From Dehalogenimonas alkenigignens (GTDB lineage Bacteria; Chloroflexota; Dehalococcoidia; Dehalococcoidales; Dehalococcoidaceae), in contig NZ_KQ758903.1 in the NCBI RefSeq assembly GCF_001466665.1, forward strand, positions 62,001-126,000: 64,000 nt of DNA, written 5' to 3'. Within the stretch, counting starts at the first letter, position 1, and every line of letters begins with the position of its first letter. The notes under the pieces were generated by a model, which worked only from the letters and a program-made list of their open reading frames with translations, searched no databases and had not been told where the DNA came from. Shown here one piece after another: positions 31,941-40,337 of the stretch. Both the position numbers and the translations under genes were made by a program.

Positions 31941-32869
31941 GAGGTTTTCACCACCTCCATGAAGATGTCCTCCAGGCTGGGCTGCGCCAATTCGTAACGC
32001 AGCAGCGTCAGGCCGCTGGCGGCGACAAGGGCCGGTAATTCCCTGCGCGCCGCGGCCACATCCCCGGCGGTGACCCGGAGCGACGGGCTGCCGTTGACCG
32101 CCCGTTCCGCTTTGGCAAACCACGGCTTGGCCTCGATGGTCCGCAGGAAACCCGAATCGTCCTCGTCAAATTCGATTTCGAAGACTGAGCGGGTATATTT
32201 ATTACGCAGTTCTTCCACAGTGGCGGTCACCACCAGCCGCCCCTTGTTGATGATGCCCACGGAATCGCAAACCCGTTCCACGTCGGAAAGAATGTGGGTT
32301 GACATGAAAACGGTGGCTTCTTCCTTGAGCCGGGAGATAAGATCCAGCACGTCGCGCCGGCCGATGGGGTCCAGCGCCGAAGTCGGTTCGTCCAGGAAGA
32401 GCACCTTCGGGTGGTTGAGCATAGCCTGGGCGATGCCGAGGCGCTGCTTCATGCCGCGGGAGTAGCCGCCGACCTTGCGCCGGGCGGCTTTTTTTAATTC
32501 AACCAGGTCCAGCAGTTCCGCCGCCCGCCGGTCAGTAGCCGCATCATCCATGCCGTAAAGCCGGCCGGCGAATTTGAGATATTCCTCGCCGGTCATCCAT
32601 TCGTAAAAAGCCGGCACGTCCGGCAAAAAGCCGAAATGACGGCGCACCGTTACCGAGTCCGGGACAACTTCCTCGCCGCAGATGAAGGCCCGTCCCCCGG
32701 TCGGCCGCGACAGCCCGGTCAGCATCTTGACCGTGGTTGTCTTGCCGGCGCCGTTGGGGCCGAGAAAGCCGAAGACGGCGCGCTCCGGCACCGCCAGGTC
32801 AAGATTCTCCACGGCGGCGATATCGCCGAAGCGTTTGGTCAGCTTTTCAGTTCTTATAGCCGGAGTCAT
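31937..32869 (-). CDS. ABC transporter ATP-binding protein (ABC-2 exporter)
   Basis: A 310-residue ATPase with Walker A GPNGAGKTTTVKML, signature YSRGMKQRLGIAQ, Walker B VLFLDEPTSALD and H-loop STHILSDVERV. The ~80-residue C-terminal extension (SVFEIEFDEDDSGFL...) is the DUF4162-like tail of this exporter type. Coupled to the permease by ATGA and starting inside the end of the PLDc_N-like gene (23-base overlap), so four genes from HIT to permease form one operon. Confidence 0.93.
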   Translation of the reverse strand: MTPAIRTEKLTKRFGDIAAVENLDLAVPERAVFGFLGPNGAGKTTTVKMLTGLSRPTGGRAFICGEEVVPDSVTVRRHFGFLPDVPAFYEWMTGEEYLKFAGRLYGMDDAATDRRAAELLDLVELKKAARRKVGGYSRGMKQRLGIAQAMLNHPKVLFLDEPTSALDPIGRRDVLDLISRLKEEATVFMSTHILSDVERVCDSVGIINKGRLVVTATVEELRNKYTRSVFEIEFDEDDSGFLRTIEAKPWFAKAERAVNGSPSLRVTAGDVAAARRELPALVAASGLTLLRYELAQPSLEDIFMEVVKTS

Positions 32870-33104
32870 TCGTATTCTCCTCCTGCCCGGGGTCGGCGTG
32901 GCGGCCCCAGACCAGGTAGACGATAGGGCCGATGATATTTAGGAAGATGATCACCAAGGCCCAGACGACCTTGCTTTCGCCTTTGACCCGCTGTCGTTTG
33001 GAAAGGTCAACGAGCGAAACGACAATCAGTATCAGTTCGACGATCATCACCGGGATGAGGAACGGCAGCAGGTCTTTGAGCAGCTGGATGTCGGCGTCGG
33101 TCAT
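32847..33104 (-). CDS. PLDc_N (cardiolipin-synthase N-terminal-like) membrane protein
   Basis: An 85-residue protein with two TM helices and the family pattern: LLPFLIPVMIVELILIVVSLVDL, then the conserved basic turn SKRQRVKGESKVVWALVII, NIIGPIVYLVWGR. Stand-alone PLDc_N proteins commonly sit in front of ABC-2 export genes, as here, with unknown function. Overlaps the HIT gene (ATGA) and the ATPase gene. Confidence 0.88.
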   Translation of the reverse strand: MTDADIQLLKDLLPFLIPVMIVELILIVVSLVDLSKRQRVKGESKVVWALVIIFLNIIGPIVYLVWGRHADPGQEENTNDSGYKN

Positions 33105-33577
33105 TTGAAGTACTCCTTTAATCTATCGTAGATTTCTTCAAGCGACTGGTTGATGACCCTGGTATCCGAGAGCACCGGCATGAAGTTGGTGTCCCCCACC
33201 CACCGCGGCACGATGTGGCAGTGCAGGTGCGCCTCCACCCCGGCGCCGGCCGCTTTGCCCAGGTTGAAGCCGGCGTTGAAGCCTTCCGGCTTCATGGCCG
33301 CGGTCAGCGCCGCTTCGCACCGGGCGGCCAGGTCCATGACCTCGGCGCGTTCGCTGCGGCTGAGGTCGGCCAGCCGGGCGGCGTGGCGGAACGGCGCCAC
33401 CATCAGATGCCCGGCGGCGTAAGGATAGGCGTTCATAATGACGAAGGCCTCGGCGCCGCGGTAGAGAATCAGCGTTTTTTTATCATCTCCGGCACGCGGC
33501 AGGTCGCAGAAGATGCAGCCTTGTGTTTTCGACCCTTCGATGAACTTGCCCCGCCAGGGGGCCCAGAGCTGGTCCAT
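33101..33577 (-). CDS. HIT family nucleotide hydrolase/transferase
   Basis: A 158-residue protein with the histidine-triad motif HLHCHIVPRW near residue 116 and an N-terminal CIFCDLPRAG zinc-type motif. The N-terminal MDQLWAPWRGKFIE is typical of Ap4A phosphorylase-like/HIT proteins of actinobacteria and Chloroflexota, which act on dinucleoside polyphosphates (Ap4A) or nucleoside monophosphate adducts. Complete. First gene of a four-gene minus-strand operon. Confidence 0.93.
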   Translation of the reverse strand: MDQLWAPWRGKFIEGSKTQGCIFCDLPRAGDDKKTLILYRGAEAFVIMNAYPYAAGHLMVAPFRHAARLADLSRSERAEVMDLAARCEAALTAAMKPEGFNAGFNLGKAAGAGVEAHLHCHIVPRWVGDTNFMPVLSDTRVINQSLEEIYDRLKEYFK

Positions 33578-33739
33578 GTGTATCTCTCACGCTATATTTT
33601 TCGGTATTTCGCCAACCACCGAAATATTATCGTCCAAACGGAGGCCTGTCAACTTCAGCCGATACTATAGCGCCGTTGTCCGCAAGGCATAACCGCCGGA
33701 TGGCCGGATTTGAGCTGGCCGAAGGGACAGGTTTACCAA

Positions 33740-33775
33740 AGAAAGGCAGCCATCCGTATGAATGGCTGCCTTTCT
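33740..33775 (-). terminator. Hairpin terminator of the DUF4382 lipoprotein operon
   Basis: AGAAAGGCAGCCAT / ATGGCTGCCTTTCT, a 14-bp perfect stem with an 8-base loop, 20 bases beyond the stop of the minus-strand gene at 33795. On the minus strand it is followed by TTGGTAAACC. Confidence 0.75.
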
Positions 33776-33794
33776 AATCCCGATGACAATAACG

Positions 33795-34952
33795 CTAGGT
33801 TGCCGGCGGCGGCGCCGGCGCGGCCACGACGCGCAGGAGGAACGCCTGAGAGTCAGTCAGCGGCGTCGGCGCGGTAGTGTCGGTGACGGTCACCGCGATC
33901 GCCGCTTCTCCGGCGGCGGACGGCGTGCCGGAGATGAGGCCGGTAGCCGCATCAAGTGTCAAACCGGACGGCAGCGTGCCGGCGGTGACCGCCCAGGTCC
34001 GGGTGGCAGTGCCGCCGAGGGCGGTCAGCGGCGCGCTGTAAGCGGTCCCGGCGGTGCCTTCAGGCAGGCTGGTCTCCACAATTTGAATGGTCCCGGCCGC
34101 GGCGATGTCTATGGTAAAGACCTTTTCAGCCGCTTTTTTGGCATCGGCCGAACTGTCTGCGACCCTGACCCTGAAGGTCGAGAGGCCGGCCGCCGACGGC
34201 GTGCCGGTGATGGCGCCGGTGGCGGCATCAATAGCAAGGCCGGCCGGCAGAGCGCCGGTGGCGATACTCCAGGCATAAGGCGCGGTGCCGCCCATGGCAG
34301 CCATCGGAGCGGTATAAGGCTGCCCCGTCATGCCGTTAGGCAGGCCGGGGGTGGTGATTTCCATGGCGCCGGGAATCTGGGTCACCGAAAGCTTGATGAC
34401 CGGCTGGAAGATTACCTGGCCGGAATTGCCGGCGGTATGGATGGATTCAGAGGCGATGAAATCAAACAGCAGCACCGTGGTCTGCCCGGCGGCGATCTCA
34501 AAACCCTTGATGAACTTGAGCTTGCCGCTGGGTAATTTAGCTTCCACAGGCTGGGACTCGCCTTCAAAGCTCACGGTGACCCTGGTGACTTCAAGGCGGA
34601 TCTGGCCGTATTTGCCCGGCTCAAGCTGATCTTTGACTGCCAGCAGCTGCTCCCGGTCCTGGACCTTGAGCAGGTCGAAGGTCGCCGGGCCGGCGAAGTC
34701 CAGGGCCATCCAGCCGCCTTCAGCCTCCGCGGTGCCTGATTTATTGATCTCCACCGAAGCTACGGTCACATTGACCGCGGTAATGACTTTCTGCGGCGGG
34801 GCGTCGGTGACGCGGACTTCCAGTTTGCCAGTGGTCGGCTGGCTGCCGAGAACATCGCCCGGGGTGGGAATGCCGAGCTGGGCGCAGCCGGCGAGGACGA
34901 CCGCCAGAGTGGCCAGAACGCCGGCTGCTTTAGCGATAATGCCTTTTTTCAT
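33795..34952 (-). CDS. DUF4382 lipoprotein with two putative Ig-like (He_PIG) domains
   Basis: A 385-residue surface lipoprotein. The signal peptide ends in the lipobox LAGC (Cys at residue 23). Residues ~40-195 match the DUF4382 pattern: GKLEVRVTDAPP, VNVTVASVEINKSG, FDLLKVQDREQLL, GKYGQIRLEVTRVTV. Then two He_PIG-type domains (PNGMTGQPYTAPMAAMGGTAPYAWS and PEGTAGTAYSAPLTALGG...) each ending in the SGTPSAAG or TGTPSAAG signature. Third gene of a sigma/anti-sigma operon; a shared DUF4382-like domain with the anti-sigma suggests related ligands. Confidence 0.88.
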   Translation of the reverse strand: MKKGIIAKAAGVLATLAVVLAGCAQLGIPTPGDVLGSQPTTGKLEVRVTDAPPQKVITAVNVTVASVEINKSGTAEAEGGWMALDFAGPATFDLLKVQDREQLLAVKDQLEPGKYGQIRLEVTRVTVSFEGESQPVEAKLPSGKLKFIKGFEIAAGQTTVLLFDFIASESIHTAGNSGQVIFQPVIKLSVTQIPGAMEITTPGLPNGMTGQPYTAPMAAMGGTAPYAWSIATGALPAGLAIDAATGAITGTPSAAGLSTFRVRVADSSADAKKAAEKVFTIDIAAAGTIQIVETSLPEGTAGTAYSAPLTALGGTATRTWAVTAGTLPSGLTLDAATGLISGTPSAAGEAAIAVTVTDTTAPTPLTDSQAFLLRVVAAPAPPPAT

Positions 34953-35055
34953 ATTGTTGTCTCCTTTGGCTGATGCTTACATCTGGAATAACGCCCGGAC
35001 GGAAAAAGCGTCAGGGAAAGCATCATAAAACGATAGTACCGGGCCTGATCCGGGT

Positions 35056-35889
35056 TCAGGGCATCTTTTCGTAGGCGGCGCCGCTTTCGGCGGCCTGCGG
35101 GCTGAGGATGTATTTGCCGGAACCCTGCCCGGTCTTGTTGACGGTGATATCGAAGGTGAATGAGGTTACGGTGCCGGCGCCGACGGTAAACGGAATGCCG
35201 ATCTGCAGCTTGTTGCTCGGCAGTTTAATATCAATCGTTTCGCCGGACTTCAGCGTTCCCTTCACGCTGCTGGCGATAAGCTCAACCTTGGTGTATTCCC
35301 CTTCCGGGACCTCGCCCTGCCACAACTGCCGTGAAGCGGCGCCGATGAGCTGGGTGAGGTCAAACTGTTTCACTTCCGGGGTGAAGGCGACCCAGGCTTC
35401 GCCGTCAGCGCCCTTCTTGAGCAGCGCCACCCGGTCAACCGTCACCACCAGGCTGCTGAAGTCCCCGATATCGTTGGGGGCATCGGAAACCAGGAAGCGG
35501 AAATTAACAGCGTCGCCCGAAGCCGGGGCGGAGACGATGATGGTCGGCGGGTCGTCACCCGGCGGGTTGATGACATTCAGCCCGGCCAGCCCGGCGACCG
35601 CCAGGAGCACCACTCCAACCGCCGCGGCGGCCCAGGCCGGCACCCGCGCCCAGAATGGTTTCCGCCGCCGCCGGTCAAGCGCCTGGTAAAAACGCAGCCT
35701 GGCCTGCCGCCTGGAATCAGCAGAAGGCGTAAACCGGGTGGACTGTAAACCCGCCGCGGCTTCCAGCAGCGGCCTGAGTTCGGCGGCTTGCTCAGGGTAA
35801 TCGGCGATACAGGCCTCAATGCCCTCGCCCCGGATTACCCGGTCGAGGCATTCATCAAGTATGCGGTTGAAATCTCTCTCGTTGTTCAT
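35056..35889 (-). CDS. Membrane anti-sigma-like protein with extracellular DUF4382-like domain
   Basis: A 277-residue single-pass membrane protein. The cytoplasmic part (residues 1-80, RDFNRILDECLDRVIRGEGI, YPEQAAELRPLLEAAAGLQS) resembles the N-terminal domains of anti-sigma-like proteins paired with ECF sigma genes in Chloroflexota. One TM helix (VPAWAAAAVGVVLLAVAGLA) follows, then a DUF4382-like exterior (FRFLVSDAPNDIGDFSSLVVTV, GEYTKVELIASSV, KLPSNKLQIGIPFTV). It is two bases from the sigma gene. Anti-sigma function is inferred from position and topology. Confidence 0.75.
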   Translation of the reverse strand: MNNERDFNRILDECLDRVIRGEGIEACIADYPEQAAELRPLLEAAAGLQSTRFTPSADSRRQARLRFYQALDRRRRKPFWARVPAWAAAAVGVVLLAVAGLAGLNVINPPGDDPPTIIVSAPASGDAVNFRFLVSDAPNDIGDFSSLVVTVDRVALLKKGADGEAWVAFTPEVKQFDLTQLIGAASRQLWQGEVPEGEYTKVELIASSVKGTLKSGETIDIKLPSNKLQIGIPFTVGAGTVTSFTFDITVNKTGQGSGKYILSPQAAESGAAYEKMP

Positions 35890-35891
35890 AT

Positions 35892-36404
35892 CTATATCAA
35901 TCTAGCCCGCAGCTTCTTGAGCGCCGCGGACTGGCCTTCGCGCACCGCGCCGTCGCTCTTGCCCAAAAGCGCGCCGACTTCTGCTGAGGATAAGCCGGCG
36001 AAGAACCGCAGCCGGATGATCTCCCGCTGCTCCTCGGTCAGGTTTTCCATGGCGCGCTGCACCCGTTCCATCTCCAGTTTTCTCTCGGCTTGCTCCGCCG
36101 GGCTGTCGTCCGATTCAATCTCCACATCTTCGACATCGACCGTCTTCCGCTCCGCCCGCCGCCGGTGGAAATCCACCACCAGGTTATGGGCGATCTTGAA
36201 CAGCCAGGCGCCCATCGGCAGGCCGCGCTCCTCAAAGCTGTCCAGGGATTTCAGCGCCCGGGCGAAGACTTCCGAGGCCAGGTCTTCAGCCTCCTGCCGG
36301 TGTCCGACGCGGGTATAGGCGTACCGGGCGATGCGGTCATAATATTCATCGAACAGACCGGCCAGCTTATTCTCTTTTTGCCTTAAGGAGTCGGACTTCT
36401 GCAT
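35892..36404 (-). CDS. ECF-type RNA polymerase sigma factor
   Basis: A 170-residue sigma factor from the ATG at 36404; an in-frame extension to 36545 is not conserved-looking. Region 2: FDEYYDRIARYAYTRVGHRQEAEDLASEVF and GAWLFKIAHNLVVDFHRRR. Region 4: MENLTEEQREIIRLRFFAGLSSAEVGALLGKSDGAV. These bind the -10 and -35 boxes. Directs transcription of an unknown regulon, presumably including its own operon with the membrane anti-sigma-like gene two bases downstream. Confidence 0.93.
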   Translation of the reverse strand: MQKSDSLRQKENKLAGLFDEYYDRIARYAYTRVGHRQEAEDLASEVFARALKSLDSFEERGLPMGAWLFKIAHNLVVDFHRRRAERKTVDVEDVEIESDDSPAEQAERKLEMERVQRAMENLTEEQREIIRLRFFAGLSSAEVGALLGKSDGAVREGQSAALKKLRARLI

Positions 36405-36610
36405 CAGCCTCTCGGGATTGGGCGACACTTTTAGATAATATACCACAGCCCCGGGCAGGCTTTTCACTCGTAATAACGGGCCGGCTGATATTATGTCAGG
36501 CCCCGGGACACCGATTTGTCGGTGTGCCGTCAGCTGTCTCCCCAACCCAAACCGCCGCCGCTCGACACGTTATGGTAGAATAGTTCAGTCTTTTCTGGCT
36601 GAGGAGCGGC

Positions 36611-37525
36611 ATGACCCACCAGGCTGTCGCCAAGGTAATCGTCAATCCCGCCGCCGGCGCGGGCAAGTCCATCAAGCACTGGCCGCAAATTAAACGGCAA
36701 ATGGACCGGCTAGGCATCAAATACGATGTCGTTTTCACCGAACGGGTCGGCCACGGCATCGAACTGGCGCGTGAAACCGCGGCGCAGCATTACCGGTATA
36801 TCGTAGCTGTCGGCGGCGACGGCACCATCAACGAGGTGGTCAACGGCCTGCTGTCCGTGCCCGGCCAACAGCTCTCCCTGGGGGTGGTCAACACCGGCTC
36901 CGGCTCCGATTTCGTGCGGTCGCTGGGCATACCCAGGAACCCTGACCGTGCCTGCCACCACCTGCTCTCCGACAAACGGCTGCTGGTGGACGTGGGCGTC
37001 ATCGAGTGGGGTGGCATCGCCGCCGGCCGCCGCTATTTTGTGAACGCCGCCGGAGTCGGCTTCGACGCCGAGGCGGTGGAAACCAGGCGCAGGCTGCCCG
37101 GGATCTTCCGCGGTCCCGTATCTTACGTGGTCGGCATGTTTAAGACGCTGGCAAGCTATCGCAACAAGTCCATCAACCTCAAGCTGGACGACTCCGCGGA
37201 AATCAGCCGTAAAGCCCTCTCTGTTATCGTGGCCAACGGCTGCTACTTCGGCGGCGGCATGAAAGTGGCTCCCGGCGCCGAACTGGCCGATCAGCTTTTC
37301 GAGGTGCTGACCATCGGCGATATCGGCAAGTTCGAACTGATCCAGGCTTTCCCCCGCGTTTACAAAGGCACCCACATCACCCACCGCAAGGTAAGGGTGG
37401 ATCAGGCCTCCATGATATCATTGTCCTCCGATGAACGGCTGCTGCTTCAGGCCGACGGCGAGATTATCGGCGAGGGGGCGTTCAGGTTTTCGCTGCTGCC
37501 GGGGGCGCTGAGCGTGATCGTTTAA
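36611..37525 (+). CDS. Diacylglycerol/lipid kinase family protein (YegS/DgkB-like)
   Basis: A 304-residue cytosolic lipid kinase, expected to phosphorylate diacylglycerol or a related lipid at the inner membrane face. The ATP-binding motif VGGDGTINEVVNGLL (near residue 70) and the following NTGSGSDFVRSLGIP loop are clear, as are the C-terminal strand ANGCYFGGGMKVAPGAEL and ...DGEIIG. The gene has GAGGAGC before ATG. Its stop overlaps the convergent aminotransferase stop by four bases. Confidence 0.92.
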   Translation: MTHQAVAKVIVNPAAGAGKSIKHWPQIKRQMDRLGIKYDVVFTERVGHGIELARETAAQHYRYIVAVGGDGTINEVVNGLLSVPGQQLSLGVVNTGSGSDFVRSLGIPRNPDRACHHLLSDKRLLVDVGVIEWGGIAAGRRYFVNAAGVGFDAEAVETRRRLPGIFRGPVSYVVGMFKTLASYRNKSINLKLDDSAEISRKALSVIVANGCYFGGGMKVAPGAELADQLFEVLTIGDIGKFELIQAFPRVYKGTHITHRKVRVDQASMISLSSDERLLLQADGEIIGEGAFRFSLLPGALSVIV

Positions 37526-38718
37526 CCGCGTATCGCTGCGATCTCGATTTTTCGCACCGCCTCTTCTAAGACACTTCTGGGGCAGGCGATGTTCATCCGC
37601 ATGAAGCCCTCGCCCGCCGCGCCGAACCGGTGACCCTCATCCAAACCCAACCCCGCCCTGTGGATAAAGAATTCGCGCAGATCCTTCCGGTCCAGCCCCA
37701 GGCCGCGGCAGTCCAGCCATACCAGGTACGTCCCCTGCGGCCGTATCGCTTTAATCCGCGGGATGCGCCTTTCAAAGAAATCAGCCAGGAAATCAAGGTT
37801 GCCCTGGAGGTAGGCGAGCAACTGCTCAAGCCACTCGTCGCCGTCGCGGAAAGCGGCCTCAAGGGCGGTCATGGACAGGATGTCCGGGTTGGGCAGTATG
37901 CCGGATCTGGCCGCCTGGAAATCGGCGCGGAGGCGCGGATTGGGAATAATGATGACCGATGCCGCCAGCCCGGCCAGGTTGAATGTTTTGCTGGCCGACA
38001 TGCAGACCACCGAGTTCTGGGCGAATTCCTCGGAAATGGAGGCGAAGGGCGTATGCTTCAGGCCGTCGAAGAGCAGTTCGCAATGCACCTCGTCGGAGAT
38101 AACGACGGCGCCGGCGTCTATGACGGCTCGGCCGACATCGGTTAGCTCGTCCTTTGTCCAGACGCGGCCGACCGGATTGTGCGGGCTGCACAGGATCAGC
38201 GCCTTCGGCTGGGGCGCGGCCATGAAACCGGACCATGGCGGGGCGAAGCGCCTCTTCAGATCTTCAAGGTCAAAGCGGTACCGGCCGCCCTCGAACCGGA
38301 GCGGGCTGGCGGCGATGCGGCAGCCGGCGCCGGGCACCAGGCTCCAGAAGGGGTGATAGACCGGGTCGTTGATGACCACGGCATCGCCGGGATGGGTGAA
38401 AGCCTTAAGCGCCGCGCCCAGGGCGGAAATGACGCCGGGAGTGAACACCAGCCATTCCGGCTCGACTCTCCAGGCGTATTTGCGCCAAAGACGGGCGACG
38501 ACAGCGTCAACCAGCGACTGGCTGACGGCGGCGTAGCCGTAGACCGGGTGGGCGATGCGCTTTTCAAGGGCGGCGGTGATCGGATCGGCGATGGCAAAAT
38601 CCATATCGGCCACCCACATCGGCAGTACATCGGCGCGGCCGAACAGTTGCTGCCTCATATCCCATTTGACGGCCCCGGTGCCGCGCCGGTCGATCAGGCG
38701 GCCGAAATCGTATTTCAC
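37522..38718 (-). CDS. MalY/PatB-type PLP-dependent C-S lyase / aminotransferase
   Basis: A 398-residue fold-type I PLP enzyme; family members cleave cystathionine and related C-S bonds, giving homocysteine or thiols. The start is a GTG at 38718 (VKYDFGRLIDRRGTGAVKWD, the family's N-terminus), 7 bases after a TATAAT, so probably leaderless. Conserved points: LPMWVADMDFAIADPI, VFTPGVISALGAAL, CSPHNPVGRVW, VISDEVHCELLF and the PLP lysine in SASKTFNLAGLA. Alternative role as an aminotransferase cannot be excluded. Confidence 0.92.
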   Translation of the reverse strand: MKYDFGRLIDRRGTGAVKWDMRQQLFGRADVLPMWVADMDFAIADPITAALEKRIAHPVYGYAAVSQSLVDAVVARLWRKYAWRVEPEWLVFTPGVISALGAALKAFTHPGDAVVINDPVYHPFWSLVPGAGCRIAASPLRFEGGRYRFDLEDLKRRFAPPWSGFMAAPQPKALILCSPHNPVGRVWTKDELTDVGRAVIDAGAVVISDEVHCELLFDGLKHTPFASISEEFAQNSVVCMSASKTFNLAGLAASVIIIPNPRLRADFQAARSGILPNPDILSMTALEAAFRDGDEWLEQLLAYLQGNLDFLADFFERRIPRIKAIRPQGTYLVWLDCRGLGLDRKDLREFFIHRAGLGLDEGHRFGAAGEGFMRMNIACPRSVLEEAVRKIEIAAIRG

Positions 38719-38839
38719 GATGTTTATTATACGCCGATGCGCTGTTAAATAGAACCGTTGTTCCTTGACAATAAAACAGGCAAGGAATAGGATTCTGCCA
38801 TCGGCTTGCTCTCCACTTGCCTGCCGCCCGGGAGGTGTT

Positions 38840-39709
38840 ATGAAGGGCAACTGGGAATTCGATTTTTCCGTCCGCGCCGGCAGTCCGGTAGTCACCGTCG
38901 CCCCCGGCGGCTCGGCTTCAGTCCCCATCACCGTCGGAATCAAAGGCCAGCCGCAGCCGGTACAGCTTGCAGTCGCTACGGACTGGGGCAGCGCCGGAGT
39001 CGCTGCCCAGGTGGCGCCCGGCGTAATGGCGTCGGGCGGGGCGGCGACGCTCCATGTCGTTGTCTCGGCGGCGACACCTCCCGGCAGCTATATGATCGGC
39101 GTGCAGGGGACAGCCTCCGGCACCTTCAAGACATCAGAAGCGGTAGTGACGGTGGTAGTCACATCAAAGCCGGAAAAGCGGGAGCAATCCGATCGAGATG
39201 ACGGCGGGCACAACCCGGATGTTCAACAGGCGGCGGCAGGGAAAAAGACACCGGCGGTCAAGCCAGCGCCCGGCAAGTTGGGCGCGCCGCCGGCGCCGCG
39301 GGGTCCCGGCGGTTTCATCATCACGCTGGTGCTGTTCACCGCGCTGGCTTTGGGATTCTACTACATGGACCAGCAGTACGGCTTGATAGACTCTTTTCTT
39401 GGTTCACCGTCGGCGACGGCCAAAAACGCCGTATCTACCTACGAGGGTACCCAAACATTCACCATATTTTCCGCCATGGGCGGCAGCCCAAACACGGCTA
39501 CCGGCCCCGCCAGTGTCAATATCGACGCCGCGGGCAATGTCCTGGGTCCGGTGCTTTTCGGCAAGATCAGCAACGGCGCCTTCACCGGCGAAGCTCACAC
39601 CCAGGATGGCGCCTCGTACCCGATGGCCGGGACATTCTCGGGCGGCGTTCTCCGGGCGGAATACAGGTCAGCTTCGGTTAGCTGGGTTTGGAACTTGCAA
39701 CAAAAGTAA
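38840..39709 (+). CDS. Single-pass membrane protein with N-terminal Ig-like domain
   Basis: A 289-residue protein from ATG 38840 with GGAGGTG in place. No cleavable signal is seen; residues 1-100 form an Ig-like beta domain (VTVAPGGSASVPITVGIKG, TPPGSYMIGVQGTASG) of the type in NEW3/DUF11-like proteins. A Lys/Pro/Gly-rich linker (115-165) leads to one TM helix GGFIITLVLFTALALGFYYM and a ~100-residue C-terminal beta domain. How the N-terminal domain reaches the outside is unclear. No partner recognised. Confidence 0.7.
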   Translation: MKGNWEFDFSVRAGSPVVTVAPGGSASVPITVGIKGQPQPVQLAVATDWGSAGVAAQVAPGVMASGGAATLHVVVSAATPPGSYMIGVQGTASGTFKTSEAVVTVVVTSKPEKREQSDRDDGGHNPDVQQAAAGKKTPAVKPAPGKLGAPPAPRGPGGFIITLVLFTALALGFYYMDQQYGLIDSFLGSPSATAKNAVSTYEGTQTFTIFSAMGGSPNTATGPASVNIDAAGNVLGPVLFGKISNGAFTGEAHTQDGASYPMAGTFSGGVLRAEYRSASVSWVWNLQQK

Positions 39710-39760
39710 CGGATGTAAATTTTATCGTGGAATGGAGGCAAACTTGCCTCCAAATTCTTT

Positions 39761-40291
39761 CTACCGATACTCTGAACTACGGTCCGTACCTTCACCCTGG
39801 TAGATACCGCCGTACCCATCGGTCAGGGAGTCGAGCCTGAAAAACACCAGCTGCATCACCTTGGCGTTTCTTTCAACGACAATGCCTTCAGGATGGTAAA
39901 CGACGACCAGCGACTGCGACCGCCCGGAATAGCCGGCGTCCCAGACGGCGGTGTGGATGGCGGCTCCGCAGCGCAGCAGGCTGGAGCGCGTCCTGCCCAA
40001 TGCCATCACGTCTTTAGGCAGGCTGACGATCTCGTTATAGGTGATGAGGTAGTTTCCGGCGGCCAGATGGATGCGGCCTGATGAATCGAAAGGCGCGGGG
40101 ACGAGTGTCGATAATTTCCGGCCGGCATTATCGGCAGGGATGACGCCCGCCCCTTCCAGAGTGAAAACCTCTTTCAGCGTCAGGTCTATGCCGTTGGGCT
40201 GCACCTGGTCGCCGAGGTCAATATATCCGGTCAATAGCGGCGGCTCGCTGCCGATGAGGCGTAGTAGTTCAGCTTTGGCGAGGGCGGTCAC
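39761..40291 (-). CDS. dUTPase / dCTP deaminase family protein
   Basis: A 176-residue nucleotide-metabolism enzyme that removes or prevents dUTP. I place the start at the GTG at 40291 (VTALAKAELLRLI); further upstream sequence overlaps the P-ATPase gene and looks non-coding. Family strands: DLGDQVQPNGIDLTLKEVF near the N-terminus, ALGRTRSSLLRCGAAIHTAVWDAGYSGRSQ (trimer core with the catalytic region) and MQLVFFRL...YGGIYQGE. The QPNGIDL sequence is close to the QPASIDL of dCTP deaminases, so the exact reaction (dCTP deaminase versus dUTPase) is not settled. Confidence 0.85.
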   Translation of the reverse strand: MTALAKAELLRLIGSEPPLLTGYIDLGDQVQPNGIDLTLKEVFTLEGAGVIPADNAGRKLSTLVPAPFDSSGRIHLAAGNYLITYNEIVSLPKDVMALGRTRSSLLRCGAAIHTAVWDAGYSGRSQSLVVVYHPEGIVVERNAKVMQLVFFRLDSLTDGYGGIYQGEGTDRSSEYR

Positions 40292-40337
40292 GGCGGCAAG
40301 TCTATCACGGGCGGCGGGCGAGAGGCAATGGAGTAAT

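Noticed and set aside
36493-36693. Small plus-strand ORF before the lipid kinase
   Set aside because: It overlaps the kinase start out of frame and has no Shine-Dalgarno or recognisable sequence.
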